From Bathymodiolus brooksi (taxonomy: Eukaryota; Mollusca; Bivalvia; Mytilida; Modiolidae): 64,000 bases of DNA. The stretch is taken from the NCBI GenBank assembly GCA_963680875.1, contig OY804580.1, positions 94,083,353-94,147,352 of the forward strand, written 5' to 3'. Each line of letters starts with the position of its first letter. Positions within the stretch are counted from its first letter, which is position 1. Positions 55,990-64,000 of the stretch are shown here, in pieces. The notes below the pieces were generated by a model that was not told the origin of the DNA, did not search any database, and worked only from the letters and a program-made list of their open reading frames with translations. A program made the position numbers and the translations under genes.

Positions 55990-57760
55990 ATGAGTTTGGG
56001 AACAGGGAGTCCGTTAGTCAATGAGAAAGAGACGGGGGTGTTCCTAGCAAAGGGGTGTAAGGTACCGCCTAATTCAGTCATGAGAGTGGGGGCACAGCTG
56101 AGTGAGTCTATGGCAGGGGAGTATATAGTAAAGGCAGCCACAAAGGGTGAGATACTAATACCTCGGACATTGCACAATGGGGGTGATAATCCAGTGCTTT
56201 GTTTGATTAACCTATCCGATCACTATGTAGAAGTAGGAAAGGGGGAAGTATTGGCCTATGCCGAGGAGGTGTGTTCGAACGTGGAGCCCATCGGAATACA
56301 AAAAGTAGAGGTTGCGGAACAGGAGGGTCCAGAGAATGGAAAAAGGGAAATTCCCGAGCATTTGATTAATCTCTTTGATAAATGCAAAGGGGAGCTGAAT
56401 GAGCAGGAGCAGACACAGTTTAGTGAGTTATTATGCGGGTTTGAAGATGTGTTTGCTAAAAGTGAGTTTGACTTAGGGAAATTTAATACAATCCAGCATG
56501 GGATTGATACTGGGACCAATCGCCCAGTTAAACAAAAAATCAGGCGTACCCCATTAGGGCTTGCAGGAGAAGAAGAGGCCCAATTAAAGAAAATGTTGAG
56601 TGCGGGGGTGATCCGGCCATCAGTGTCTGAGTGTGCATCGGCTCCGGTTCTTATCAGGAAACGATGTGGGTCAGTACGGTGGTGTGTGGATTACAGGGCC
56701 TTAAATGCTCTCACCATTAAGGATGTGTTCCCATTGCCCCTAGTGGACGAGTGTCTTGACACTTTAGCCGGGAATGTATGGTATTCCAAACTGGATGCCA
56801 ATTCAGCATATTGGCAGGTGAAAATCAAACCTGAAGACTGCTCCAAAACGGCATTTATTACTAAATACGGGTTGTTTGAGTTCGCTAGAATGGCTTTTGG
56901 GTTATGTAACTCACCAGCCACTTATACGAGAGTCATCAACCTGATGCTGAGGATTTGAATTGGAAAGTGGTTCTGGCTTTCCTGGACGATATCGTGGTCC
57001 TGGGGAAGGATTTCGAGGGGCACTTGGCCAACCTACGGGCTGTATTGGTTAGGTTTAGGGAGTATGGGCTAAAATTGAAGCCCAAAAAATGTGAACTGTT
57101 TCAAAAGGAAGTGGAGTTCCTGGGTAGAGTAGTGGGACCTAGAGGAATATACATTGGGCCAGGATATATCAAAGAAAAAAAAAAAACTGGCCAAGGCCTA
57201 AGAATAAAAAGGAGGTGGAGAGGTTTTTGGGGTTCACCAATTACCATAGAGCCTTTATTGAAGAATATACTCAAATGGCGTTTCCCCTTCAGGCCCTAAC
57301 AGGGAAACGTACATATCAATGGGGAGATGAACAGGAAAAGGCGTTTGATGAGTTGAGGAATGCAATGGTGAGAGCACCAGTTCTAGCCCTGCTAATGCGA
57401 CTGATCCCTTTATACTGGATACGGATGCATCCGATAAATCGGTGGGGGCTGAATTGATTCAAATACAAGAGGGAGAAGAGAGGGCAGTAGCGTACGGGAG
57501 TCTTACCTTGACTCCGGAGCAACAAAAATACTGCACCACTCGAAAGGAATTATTATCAATTATTAGGTTCTCTCGACAGCTTAGGCATTACTTGCTGGGT
57601 AGGCATTTTACGGTCAGGACAGACCATAATAATCTGACCTGGCTGATGAATTTTAAGGAGCCACAGGGGCAACTGGCTAGATGGTTAGAAGAACTTAGTC
57701 AGTTCAATATGTAAATCCAGCATAGGCCTGGGAAGAAACATACGAATGCAGATGCCTTGT
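55990..57760 (+). pseudogene. Gypsy reverse transcriptase and RNase H
   Basis: RT: IQHGIDTGTNRPVKQKIRR (start), MLSAGVIRPSVS, VRWCVDYRALNALT, then YSKLDANSAYWQVKI with catalytic Asp. After a one-base shift near 56953, VLAFLDDIVVLGK carries the F-L-D-D active site. FLGFTNYHRAFIEEY is the connection. RNase H: FILDTDASDKSVGAEL-type sequence at 57410-57455 (across a shift), RKELLSIIRFSRQLRHYLLG and TDHNNLTWLMNF. A TAA at 57712-57714 interrupts before HRPGKKHTNADALSR. A poly-A run at 57175-57186 marks another shift. All catalytic motifs are visible but the frame is broken at least four times. Confidence 0.88.
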
Positions 57761-57803
57761 CAAGGATCCCTGGGGGGAACCATGTTCAGACTTCAATCTA
57801 AGA

Positions 57804-59250
57804 GTGAAATTACAGGATTTGCCATGTTGGGGGTGTCCCTACTGTACTAGGGCCCATTTAAACTGGTCCGGTTTTGACCAGGATGTAGATGACGTGGTTC
57901 CCTTGGCAAATAAACCTTGGGGTCAACCCGTGAGTGAGGGTCAAGACCAGGAGGAAAAAGAAATGGGACCTAGGGTGGCGGAGATCTGGGTCTCTACGGG
58001 GGAAGCGGGAAATAGACTTAGATGGGAAAGTATCAAGGGAGTCCAAATAGTTCGAGAGGCAGAGGGCATTAGTTTTCAAGGCCCAGGTGAGGACGAAATG
58101 AAGGAACAGCAACGGGTGGACCCCGAATTAGCCTGGGTGGTCAAGTGGAGGGAGACAGGGGAGGAGCCCACTGAAGGAGAATTGTTTATAGGGGACTCTA
58201 GAAGCAAATATTATTGGATAAACAGGGAAGTTTTTGTCTTGGAAAAAGGGGTCCTGTGGAGAGAAGGGGATGAGGGGAAGTCAGCAAGGAGGGTGGTCCC
58301 AAAGATGTACAGGGAACAAATTGTGAAGCTTTGTCACGATCCCCCCTTAGCTGGACATCAGGGCATAGAAAGGACAATCGAGAAAGTGAAGTCTAGGTAT
58401 TATTGGAGGGGGATAAGTAAAGATGTGTCGGCTTACGTGAAAGGGTGTATGGAGTGTAACCAAAATAAGAAGGCAACGGTCTCAGCTAGACACCCAATGT
58501 TATCCTATCATTCAGGATCGCCAATGGAACGGGTCCATTTAGACTTGAATCAGTTCTTTTCTAGATTTGGGTGCCCATTCCAAGTATTCACTGATCAGGG
58601 GAGGAATTTTGAGTCTTCTTTGTTCAGGGAAATGTGTGAATTACTTCACATACATAAATCGAGAACTACCCCTTACCGTCCCTCGGCGAACGGACAAGTA
58701 GAGCGATGCAATCGTACACTGATGGCGGCGGTGCGGTGTTTCATTGGAAAAAATTAGCGAAGCTGGGATCAATACTTACCGCAGTTGGCAGGGGCATTAA
58801 GGTCCTCTGTAAATAGAAGCACAGGGTACACACCCAATATGATGATGTTGGGTAGGGAGATTGGGTTGCCTGCGGAACTAATGTTCGGGAGTCCGGGGAA
58901 CACCGGACAGCCCGAAGGGGACCAATACGTAGGGGAGTTGCAAACAGCTATTGAAGGGGCCCACAGGGTAGCTAGGGAAACTCTCAAACAATCCCAAAAA
59001 CGAATGAAGAGAGATTATGATGTCAAGGTGAGTGTCAAGGAGTTAAAACTGGGGGATTTGGTGTATCAGTTGGACACTGCTACTGTTAAGTGAAAAACTC
59101 GAAAATTGAGTCCCTCGTGGAAAGGCTTCGGAGTGGTAATTGAAAAGTTGACCTCCTATCTCTATTAAATAAAGTTAAAGCGGGTGATAATCACCGCTAA
59201 CCACGATAGGTTGAAGTTATGTCAAGACCGCGAGGTTCCAGGGTGGGCCC
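57804..59250 (+). pseudogene. Gypsy integrase, core domain partly deleted
   Basis: The zinc domain is present: LCHDPPLAGHQGIERT and YYWRGISKDVSAYVKGCMEC. The core starts ERVHLDL and jumps directly to NQFFSRFGCPFQVFTDQG, so roughly 50 residues after the first catalytic Asp are missing. The second Asp (FTDQGRNF) and the Glu (NGQVERCNRTL) are there. A TAG at 58755-58757 and a TGA at 59091-59093 interrupt the C-terminal half (VNRSTGYTPNMMMLGREIGL). LSPSWKGFGVVIEKLTSYLY is a GPY/F-like module. The core deletion makes this integrase inactive, so recent movement needed an enzyme supplied in trans or the lesion is younger than insertion. Confidence 0.85.
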
Positions 59251-59312
59251 AAGAACTGAGTCAACAAATCATTAAGGGGACAGGATATACCAAGGAGAAG
59301 GGGGCGTCAAAG

Positions 59313-59508
59313 ATCAACGGGGGAATTTATTGTGTGTTAAAAGCCATACACTGGGGAGTTCATGATCAGGTGCGATGAGTGCAAAGAATGGTATCATGGT
59401 GAATATGTAAGGGTAACACAGGAAGAGGCAGAGGCCATGGGAGATTTTGTCTGCTCGGGGTGTCAGACATCCCCGGGAGAAGGTATAGTGCAGTGGGGGA
59501 AGTATTAG
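59313..59508 (+). pseudogene. PHD finger at the C-terminus of Gypsy pol
   Basis: In the frame starting at 59362: MIRCDECKEWYHGEYVRVTQ, EEAEAMGDFVCSGCQ. This is the second half of a PHD finger (C-D-x-C-x-x-W-Y/F-H...W/F-V/Y-C-x-x-C). The first half lies just upstream in the integrase frame as IYCV followed by a two-base deletion, after which K-P-Y-T-G-E-type sequence can be read. It follows the GPY/F-like module directly, where other Gypsy elements carry a chromodomain. PHD fingers read histone H3 tails, so it may target integration; this is inference. It ends TAG at 59508. Confidence 0.75.
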
Positions 59509-59653
59509 GGGCTCTGGGGGGAGGGGGCATAATGACAGTGTTTCGGGAGAAGAGGGGAAGGCCAGGTATGCCCATAGGGCATATAATTCTGACCTGCCTG
59601 GCGCAGGGTGGCTATAAGCCCCCGTGTCAGGTGGATTATTTAATCTCTTTCAG
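59509..59653 (+). promoter_or_regulatory. Spacer ending in a splice acceptor before ORF3
   Basis: TTATTTAATCTCTTTCAG ends at 59653, immediately before ATG 59654. A pyrimidine tract and AG directly in front of the start codon suggest ORF3 is translated from a spliced RNA, as retroviral and errantivirus env genes are. Confidence 0.55.
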
Positions 59654-60749
59654 ATGTCACAACAGGAAGAAGATGTGTTGTCGCTGGAGGATAGCGGGAG
59701 CGAGTGCTTTGATACAGCGGAGGCAGGCTCATCAGCTGATGAGATGGAAGACTGCCTGTCCGCTGTATCAGAGGGGGTGGCGGTGGCAGAGGTCACGGGC
59801 CCACCCAGTAGTAAGGTACCGGCAGGGGCGGAGGCCCCGGGTAGTGAGGGGATGATCGATTCTCCGGGCCGTACGGTCCGGAGATAGAAGAATAAAGGAA
59901 GGAGCCGATATGGGCCTGGCCGGCTAGAGCGCCGTAAGCGGCAGGCCCTAAGTTCCAGGGGGTCTGTACAAGGGGAAACCGGAGAGGAACCGGAGTCATC
60001 AGGGAGCTCCTCCGGTGAGAGGTGTCCTATGGAGGGGTGTGGGGAGTGGGTCACTGACCTCAGGGGGCACTGTGTACAGGCACATATTCCTGGGGTTTTC
60101 CGGGATTTGGGGTGCACGGGGGAGGATATTGGGAGGGTCAGAGCGTCTGCATTGCAGACGATCCTGAGAGTCCTTGGGGGATAAGGGGGGGCCTATTTGG
60201 TTATGTGGCAGGGCTACTGAGTACCATCGGGTGCCTGGAGGGCCATAATGTGAAGCCGGTGGAGGTGGCGGTTATGAGGGAAGTGTGTAGGGTAAGGGGA
60301 TGGGAGATTCCTTCGGAATTCTCCTTGAACCCCCCTAACTCTCCAGCTGTTTTGATACACTGGAGAGCCCTCATAGAGCTATTGGGGCTCATGCCTGCCC
60401 CAAGAAGAGAAGCATTATGTAGCCTCCGGTTCCCGGTGGTCAGTAGTCGGGGGTCTGGAAGTTCAGGGGAACCTCCGGTTGTAAAGCCGGAGGAACCCAT
60501 GGACTGGTCCCATGAGGGGATGGGCAGTGGAGGTTCAGTGGGGAGGGTACCCGCTGAGGGGTAGAGAGGACCATCACAAGTCTCGGCGACGAGAGCTGGT
60601 TGGTTTCCTGTACCTCGGCCAGTGCCTCTCTTCAGTTTGAAGCCAGTGCCGTCTCCTCATCTGGTCGGTTGGAGTAGGGGTGCCCCTCAGCCAGTGGCTG
60701 GAGGGTGTAGGGAAGAGGACAGCCAGGTTAGGAGAGAATCTCCGGTCCT
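59654..60749 (+). pseudogene. Gypsy ORF3 N-terminal half: acidic region, C2H2 finger, helical domain
   Basis: Starts MSQQEEDVLSLEDSGSE, an acidic Ser-rich region. After a TAG (59885-59887) in the same frame comes a basic stretch (GRLERRKRQ) and a finger CPMEGCGEWVTDLRGHCVQA with H (C-x4-C-x-n-H-x4-H). A shift near 60180 leads to a helical region with IPSEFSLNPPNSPAVLIHWR then ALIELLGLMP, a stretch I recall next to TatD domains in other invertebrate repeat proteins. A TAG at 60562-60564 interrupts the linker to the TatD domain. No signal peptide or membrane segment is seen, so this is not an envelope gene. Confidence 0.6.
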
Positions 60750-61586
60750 GATTCCGGATGCTATGGATTCACATATGCATCTGGACAGGTCTCTCCGGAG
60801 GCTGAGAATGGACCCCCGTATGGGGATCCAGGAACTCCTGGCTAGGCGTCCAAGGCCCGCCTCTAATCAGGAGATCAACGTGGTGGGGGTGTGTTGGTCT
60901 ACTGTGACCCTAAGACGTGGCCTGAAGACCCAGAGAGGCTAAATCTCCCCGAGGGATGGTTTATAGCAGTGGGAGTTCACCCCAAGTACGCATTGGATTT
61001 TGGCGATTATTATTTTGATCGCCTATCCAAGCTGTTGGATTCTCCGGCTGTGACCGCCTTGGGGGAGGTGGGGATTGATTGTAGTGAAGGAGCAAAGCCC
61101 TTCGGAATACAATCGAGTACTTTGAAGTGGATGTTGGGGCTGGCTCGGCCGTATATGCCTCTGGTGTTTCACATCCGGGCCTCGGGGGATAGCCCCCAGG
61201 CAACGGATGCGTTATACCGGGAGGTATTGGGCCTGACGCTGGACAAAGTCCCCAACACCCTGCAAAGTATTCATCTCCATTGTTTCAATGGGGATGAGGC
61301 CACATTTAAACTCTGGGCGGACGCCTACCCTTGAACCTACTTTGGGTTCTCGAGTATGGTGAAGGGGTTTGGCGACCGACAGAGACGGGGGCTCAAAGCC
61401 GTACCAGGGAACAGGCTCCTCTTGGAGTCTGACTCTCCTCATCTCCCCGATGTGGCCGGTTCCATCAACCACCCGGCTCATTTGTTCAGGGTGGCGGAGG
61501 AGGTCGCTCGGGTGAGGGGTCAGTCTCCTTTGGATATCCTGCGGGCAGGTATTGCCAATGGGCAGGCTTTGTACCGGAGGAAGTAG
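60750..61586 (+). pseudogene. TatD-family metal-dependent nuclease domain in the Gypsy env position
   Basis: TatD enzymes are TIM-barrel metal-dependent DNases. All ligand motifs are present in order: DAMDSHMHLD (H-x-H), AVGVHPKYA, TALGEVGIDCS (Glu), MPLVFHIRASGDS (His), SIHLHCFNGD (His), LLLESDSPHLPD (Asp). The end (PLDILRAGIANGQALYRR) matches the last helix of the family. The length, about 275 residues, is normal. A frameshift near 60885 and a TGA at 61332-61334 break it. A two-ORF copy with every active-site residue intact suggests the source element encoded a working nuclease until recently. A role in processing cDNA or integration intermediates is inference. Confidence 0.85.
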
Positions 61587-61871
61587 TGAGATTGGCCCAA
61601 AGGGGAGAGTTTCAGATGACAGAGAGAGGAGTAGGTGTTCGATGGTGACAGGTAGTGTATGGGGGAACATGGCTACATATTTTTGGGGACTCCTTGGGGT
61701 TGACGGTTGTATTCAAGTGTTCGATGGTAACAGGTGGTGTATGGGGAAACATGGATATATATTTTTGGGGACTCCTTGGGGTTGATGGTTGTATTCAAAT
61801 GTTTGGAGGTGTGAGGACATGACTGCTGCTTTGTGTTTTTCCATTATTTGCCTATCATATTTAGTTCCAAG
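61587..61871 (+). repeat. Gypsy 3' UTR: 82-bp tandem duplication
   Basis: GTGTTCGATGGT(G/A)ACAGGT...GGGGACTCCTTGGGGTTGA occurs twice in tandem (about 61636-61717 and 61718-61799). Confidence 0.8.
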
Positions 61872-62312
61872 TGGTGAGATTTGTTCTGCTAAATATTTCA
61901 CCTTTGGTTGGTCCAGTGGTTAGATTTGTTCTGCTAAATATTTCACCTTTGGTTGGTCCAGTGGTGAGATTTGTTCTGCTAAATATTTCACCTTTGGTTG
62001 GTCCAGTGGTGAGATTTGTTCTGCTAAATATTTCACCTTTGGTTGGTCCAGTGGTGAGATTTGTTCTGCTAAATATTTCACCTTTGGTTGGTCCAGTGTT
62101 GGGATTGGTTCGGCCCAATATTTCACCTCTGGTGGGTTCAGTGGTGAGATTTGTTCTGTTTAATATTTCACCTCTTGTGGGTTCATTGGTGAGCTTGGTT
62201 CTGCATCTTAAACCGGTGTGATATTGTCCAACTGTTCTGCATCTTAAACCTGTGCGATAGTATCCAACTTTTCTGCATCCTAAGCCTAGGTGATATTGTC
62301 CTACTTTTCTGC
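61872..62312 (+). repeat. Gypsy 3' UTR minisatellites
   Basis: Seven to eight 45-bp units (GTGGTGAGATTTGTTCTGCT plus AAATATTTCACCTTTGGTTG) to about 62210, the first five nearly identical. Then three 37-bp units (GTGTGATATTGTCCAACTGT...GCATCTTAAACC) follow. Because 45 is divisible by three, ORFs read through on both strands, but they are by-products. Confidence 0.9.
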
Positions 62313-63189
62313 AGCATGTCCTTTGTTTGTCCTCACTCTCCTTTCACCATACAACGACTTGTCTTTTGGGCAGGGGTCCTCGGCAGAGGGTCATTTGTGG
62401 GGGTGTTTCCTTGGGGAAGTCGAGTCGGGTCTTTAAATGGATCTCTGGGTTGGTCCAACCATGGCAGTGATGTATTTGTTCTTCAACGGTTCTTGGGCAT
62501 CCTTTTGAAGAAAAATGGCCGCCATTGTCTTTAGGGACAAAAGTCTACGCTCCCCGTCTTCATTTGGTCATGGAGACTGGGAGGTAGATATATGGATGAT
62601 GTCCAACTTTTCTTGTGTTTGGGGGCAGAAATCTGCTCTTGGTCTTCATTGTTTGTCTGTTTGTTATTGTTTGATTTTTCAGTGGCCTATTTCCTTTTTG
62701 TCCTTCCCCCTTATTCCTCCATTCGACAGTTTGTCCTTTGGATGGGGGTCTCCGCTCTTCGTTCCTGGCATGGTCTTGGGGAAAGTTTTTTCTGGGAAAA
62801 TGGGTCTCTTGCGGGGATCTACTTATCATAAAAAGTATATTGGGTCTCTGAACTGATTTACTCATTAAAAAAAAAATAATAAAAAATAATGGGGGGAAGG
62901 GATGTTGTGGATAAGGTGGAGAAGGGGGATATCGAAGTGGATGGTTGGTGCGTTGTGGGTATGGGGAGTGTCACAGGGTCGGGTGTGGAGCATGCACAGT
63001 TTGCTGGTCTTGTGATTCCTGGGGACGCGGTCCCATGGATATCGAAAGCTTAGGTCTTGTGGAGGCTTTGACCGCCTCTTGTGAGCCCTAGGGTGATTTT
63101 TGGATTTGTTATTACATCCAGGGTGGCCCTTTGTTTTTGGGGGTTACTCAGTGGCTGACCAGGGACCTTTAAAATAAAACGGGGAGGAG
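62313..63189 (+). other. Gypsy 3' UTR with diverged duplication and polypurine tract
   Basis: 62316-62520 and 62690-62870 are diverged copies (TTTGTCC...CAACGACTTGTCTTTTGGGC versus CGACAGTTTGTCCTTTGGAT). It ends AAAATAAAACGGGGAGGAG at the 3' LTR, a polypurine tract for plus-strand priming. No coding motif is recognised. Confidence 0.65.
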
Positions 63190-63376
63190 TGTAGTGAGTC
63201 GTGGGGGATGGGGGCCGAGGAGTTCCGAAAGGCACCCATGATGCACCACAAACTGACCACGCTTGCCATAACGAGATATACCACAGAACAACCTAGAAGT
63301 GAAAAACCAAGAGACGTAAAAATCATCCGACTGAAATAGTGCAAGCTAGTAATAGTAAGTAGTGCTAATTACTATA
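63190..63376 (+). mobile_element. Gypsy 3' LTR, copy D
   Basis: 187 bp, one substitution relative to the 5' LTR at 52195 (GAGTTCCG versus GAGTTCTG). Followed by GTTC, the target duplication. Confidence 0.9.
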
Positions 63377-63482
63377 GTTCTCTTTCCTGTTGACTTTCAT
63401 CATTGCATAATGGCTCGAACTGATACGACTGGATGTCTAAATCACCAACATGATCGGAGATATTGCTGTCATCACTGTCCAT
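63377..63482 (-). pseudogene. P2RX7_C-like gene, exon 1, 5' part with start codon
   Basis: From ATG at 63480-63482: MDSDDSNISDHVGDLDIQSY, QFEPLCNDESQQERE, then the LTR boundary. The frame continues across the Gypsy insertion at 52190 downwards (HSTSEDSDIDESSQ) to the donor. The last two bases TG plus the first base of exon 2 give the Trp of the expected W-C-x-C-G motif. An acidic Ser-rich N-terminus with I-Q-x-Y-x-F-E-P is what stand-alone P2RX7_C proteins show. About 34 kb now separate this start from exon 2 (28817). Confidence 0.75.
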
Positions 63483-63640
63483 GATATTTATCGGCTGTTT
63501 ACTGTCTCACTTCGATCGCTCAACTGATCGTTTATCATGGAAGCCATCCTTTGGCGCATGTGACGTCACGTAATCACGTGACCACTTAGCTCATTAAAAT
63601 GTATAGGTCAGAGATCGCGACGATTTAAAAAGGTAATAAT
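63483..63640 (-). promoter_or_regulatory. Probable promoter of the P2RX7_C-like gene
   Basis: Upstream of the start codon lie TGACGTCA (63561-63568, a CRE palindrome) and CACGTG (63575-63580, an E-box) with little AT bias. No TATA box is clear. Also present is GATCGCTCAACTGATCG, a short inverted repeat. Promoter role is inferred from position. Confidence 0.5.
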
Positions 63641-63693
63641 CAATAAAATGGGCGTCCTAGGGGGTTATTTTCAATTAAGACAATGTTTATAGT

Positions 63694-64000
63694 TTATTTA
63701 ATGACCAAATCAAACAAAATTGAGAAATTTATTTTTTGTGTCATTAGTCCTTTGATCCTTAGATCTTCTTGAATGTTCGATTCTTTACAAAGGTGACATC
63801 TTCCATTGGATAGGTTCATTTTTCTAAGTCTACTTTCGGTGTAAATAATGTTATGGTTGCATTTCCATTGGAATTCTTTAATTTTATTACTGATGTCCAG
63901 TCTTTTTAGATTATTCCAAATTTTTGGCCAGTGAAATTCTTCATTATAAACATAATTCCATTTATCTTGACATTTTGGTATTGATTTTTTATTCAATATT
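63694..64000 (-). pseudogene. LINE zf-RVT C-terminal fragment, runs off the window edge
   Basis: Minus-strand frame with IKEFQWKCNHNIIYTESRLR, KMNLSNGRCHLCKESNIQED. The pattern 'K-I-K-x-F-x-W-K-x-x-H-x-I-I-x-T...L...C-x-x-C...E' is the zf-RVT domain that follows the reverse transcriptase in L1/Tx1-type LINEs. The distal His/Cys part is lost after SNIQED. The upstream RT would lie beyond 64000. Confidence 0.75.

Larger units (their letters stand above)
52195..63376 (+). mobile_element. Full-length Ty3/Gypsy element with PHD and TatD cargo, 11.2 kb
   Basis: 5' LTR 52195-52381, primer-binding site 52383-52397, 195-bp duplicated leader, ORF1/gag 53150-55115, pol 55112-59508, accessory ORF 59654-61586, long repeat-rich 3' UTR, polypurine tract ACGGGGAGGAG at 63179-63189, 3' LTR 63190-63376. 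The LTRs differ at one position (52230 T versus C). The target duplication is GTTC(T), shown by the uninterrupted GTTCTCTTTCC in the H1 copies. It lies in exon 1 of the minus-strand P2RX7_C-like gene. Pol order RT-RNase H-IN is that of Gypsy. Several stops and shifts make it non-autonomous. Confidence 0.9.

Noticed and set aside
59654..61586. Retroviral envelope gene in the Gypsy element
   Set aside because: No signal peptide, fusion peptide or transmembrane segment; the domains are C2H2 and TatD.
61861..62118. Repetitive minus-strand ORF (TGPTKGEIFSRTN units)
   Set aside because: By-product of the 45-bp minisatellite in the Gypsy 3' UTR.

Overview
The window looks like nuclear DNA of a mollusc, probably a bivalve. 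It is AT-rich, has spliced genes, many tRNA-derived SINEs ending in a shared 'ATATAACTGAAA...GCGTTAAACACCAA' tail, and a long repeat (31493-31960) that resembles one I know from bivalve genomes. No bacterial operons, rRNA genes, canonical tRNA genes or CRISPR arrays are visible. Nothing was searched; all family names come from motif reading.

Layout. 1-25770 is repeat-rich: one HEPN-domain ORF, several SINEs, three elements flanked by exact 9-bp target duplications (Mutator-like), hAT-type elements, minisatellites and LINE and Gypsy fragments. 25774-27713 (+) is a spliced THAP-finger gene. Converging on it is a minus-strand gene for a small protein resembling the P2X7 intracellular (P2RX7_C) domain. 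Its last two exons lie at 27840-28817, but the 5' end of its first exon lies at 63377-63482. Almost everything between sits inside this one small gene.

The interruption has three layers. (1) A 1.2-kb piece of intron 1 plus exon 1 is duplicated in tandem. (2) An 11.2-kb Ty3/Gypsy element (52195-63376, 187-bp LTRs differing at one position) sits in exon 1. Its 5' half, with the flanking gene piece, was then tandemly amplified to three copies of about 4 kb (to about 54740). (3) A 12.85-kb Polinton/Maverick (30026-42873) with AG...CT termini and a 6-bp CACGTG target duplication sits in the first copy. The other two copies keep the uninterrupted CACGTG site.

Both large elements carry unusual cargo. 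The Polinton keeps a packaging ATPase and the N-terminal part of its protein-primed DNA polymerase. It also encodes a CARD fused to PC4-like domains, a second PC4-like protein and a Bcl-2 BH1-bearing fragment. I see no capsid, protease or integrase gene. The Gypsy element has a helix-hairpin-helix N-terminal ORF, gag and pol, a PHD finger at the end of pol and, in the env position just after a splice acceptor, a C2H2 finger plus TatD-family nuclease domain with all metal-ligand motifs present. Both elements are broken by stops, frameshifts or deletions. These two cargo sets and the exploded host gene are the main discoveries.
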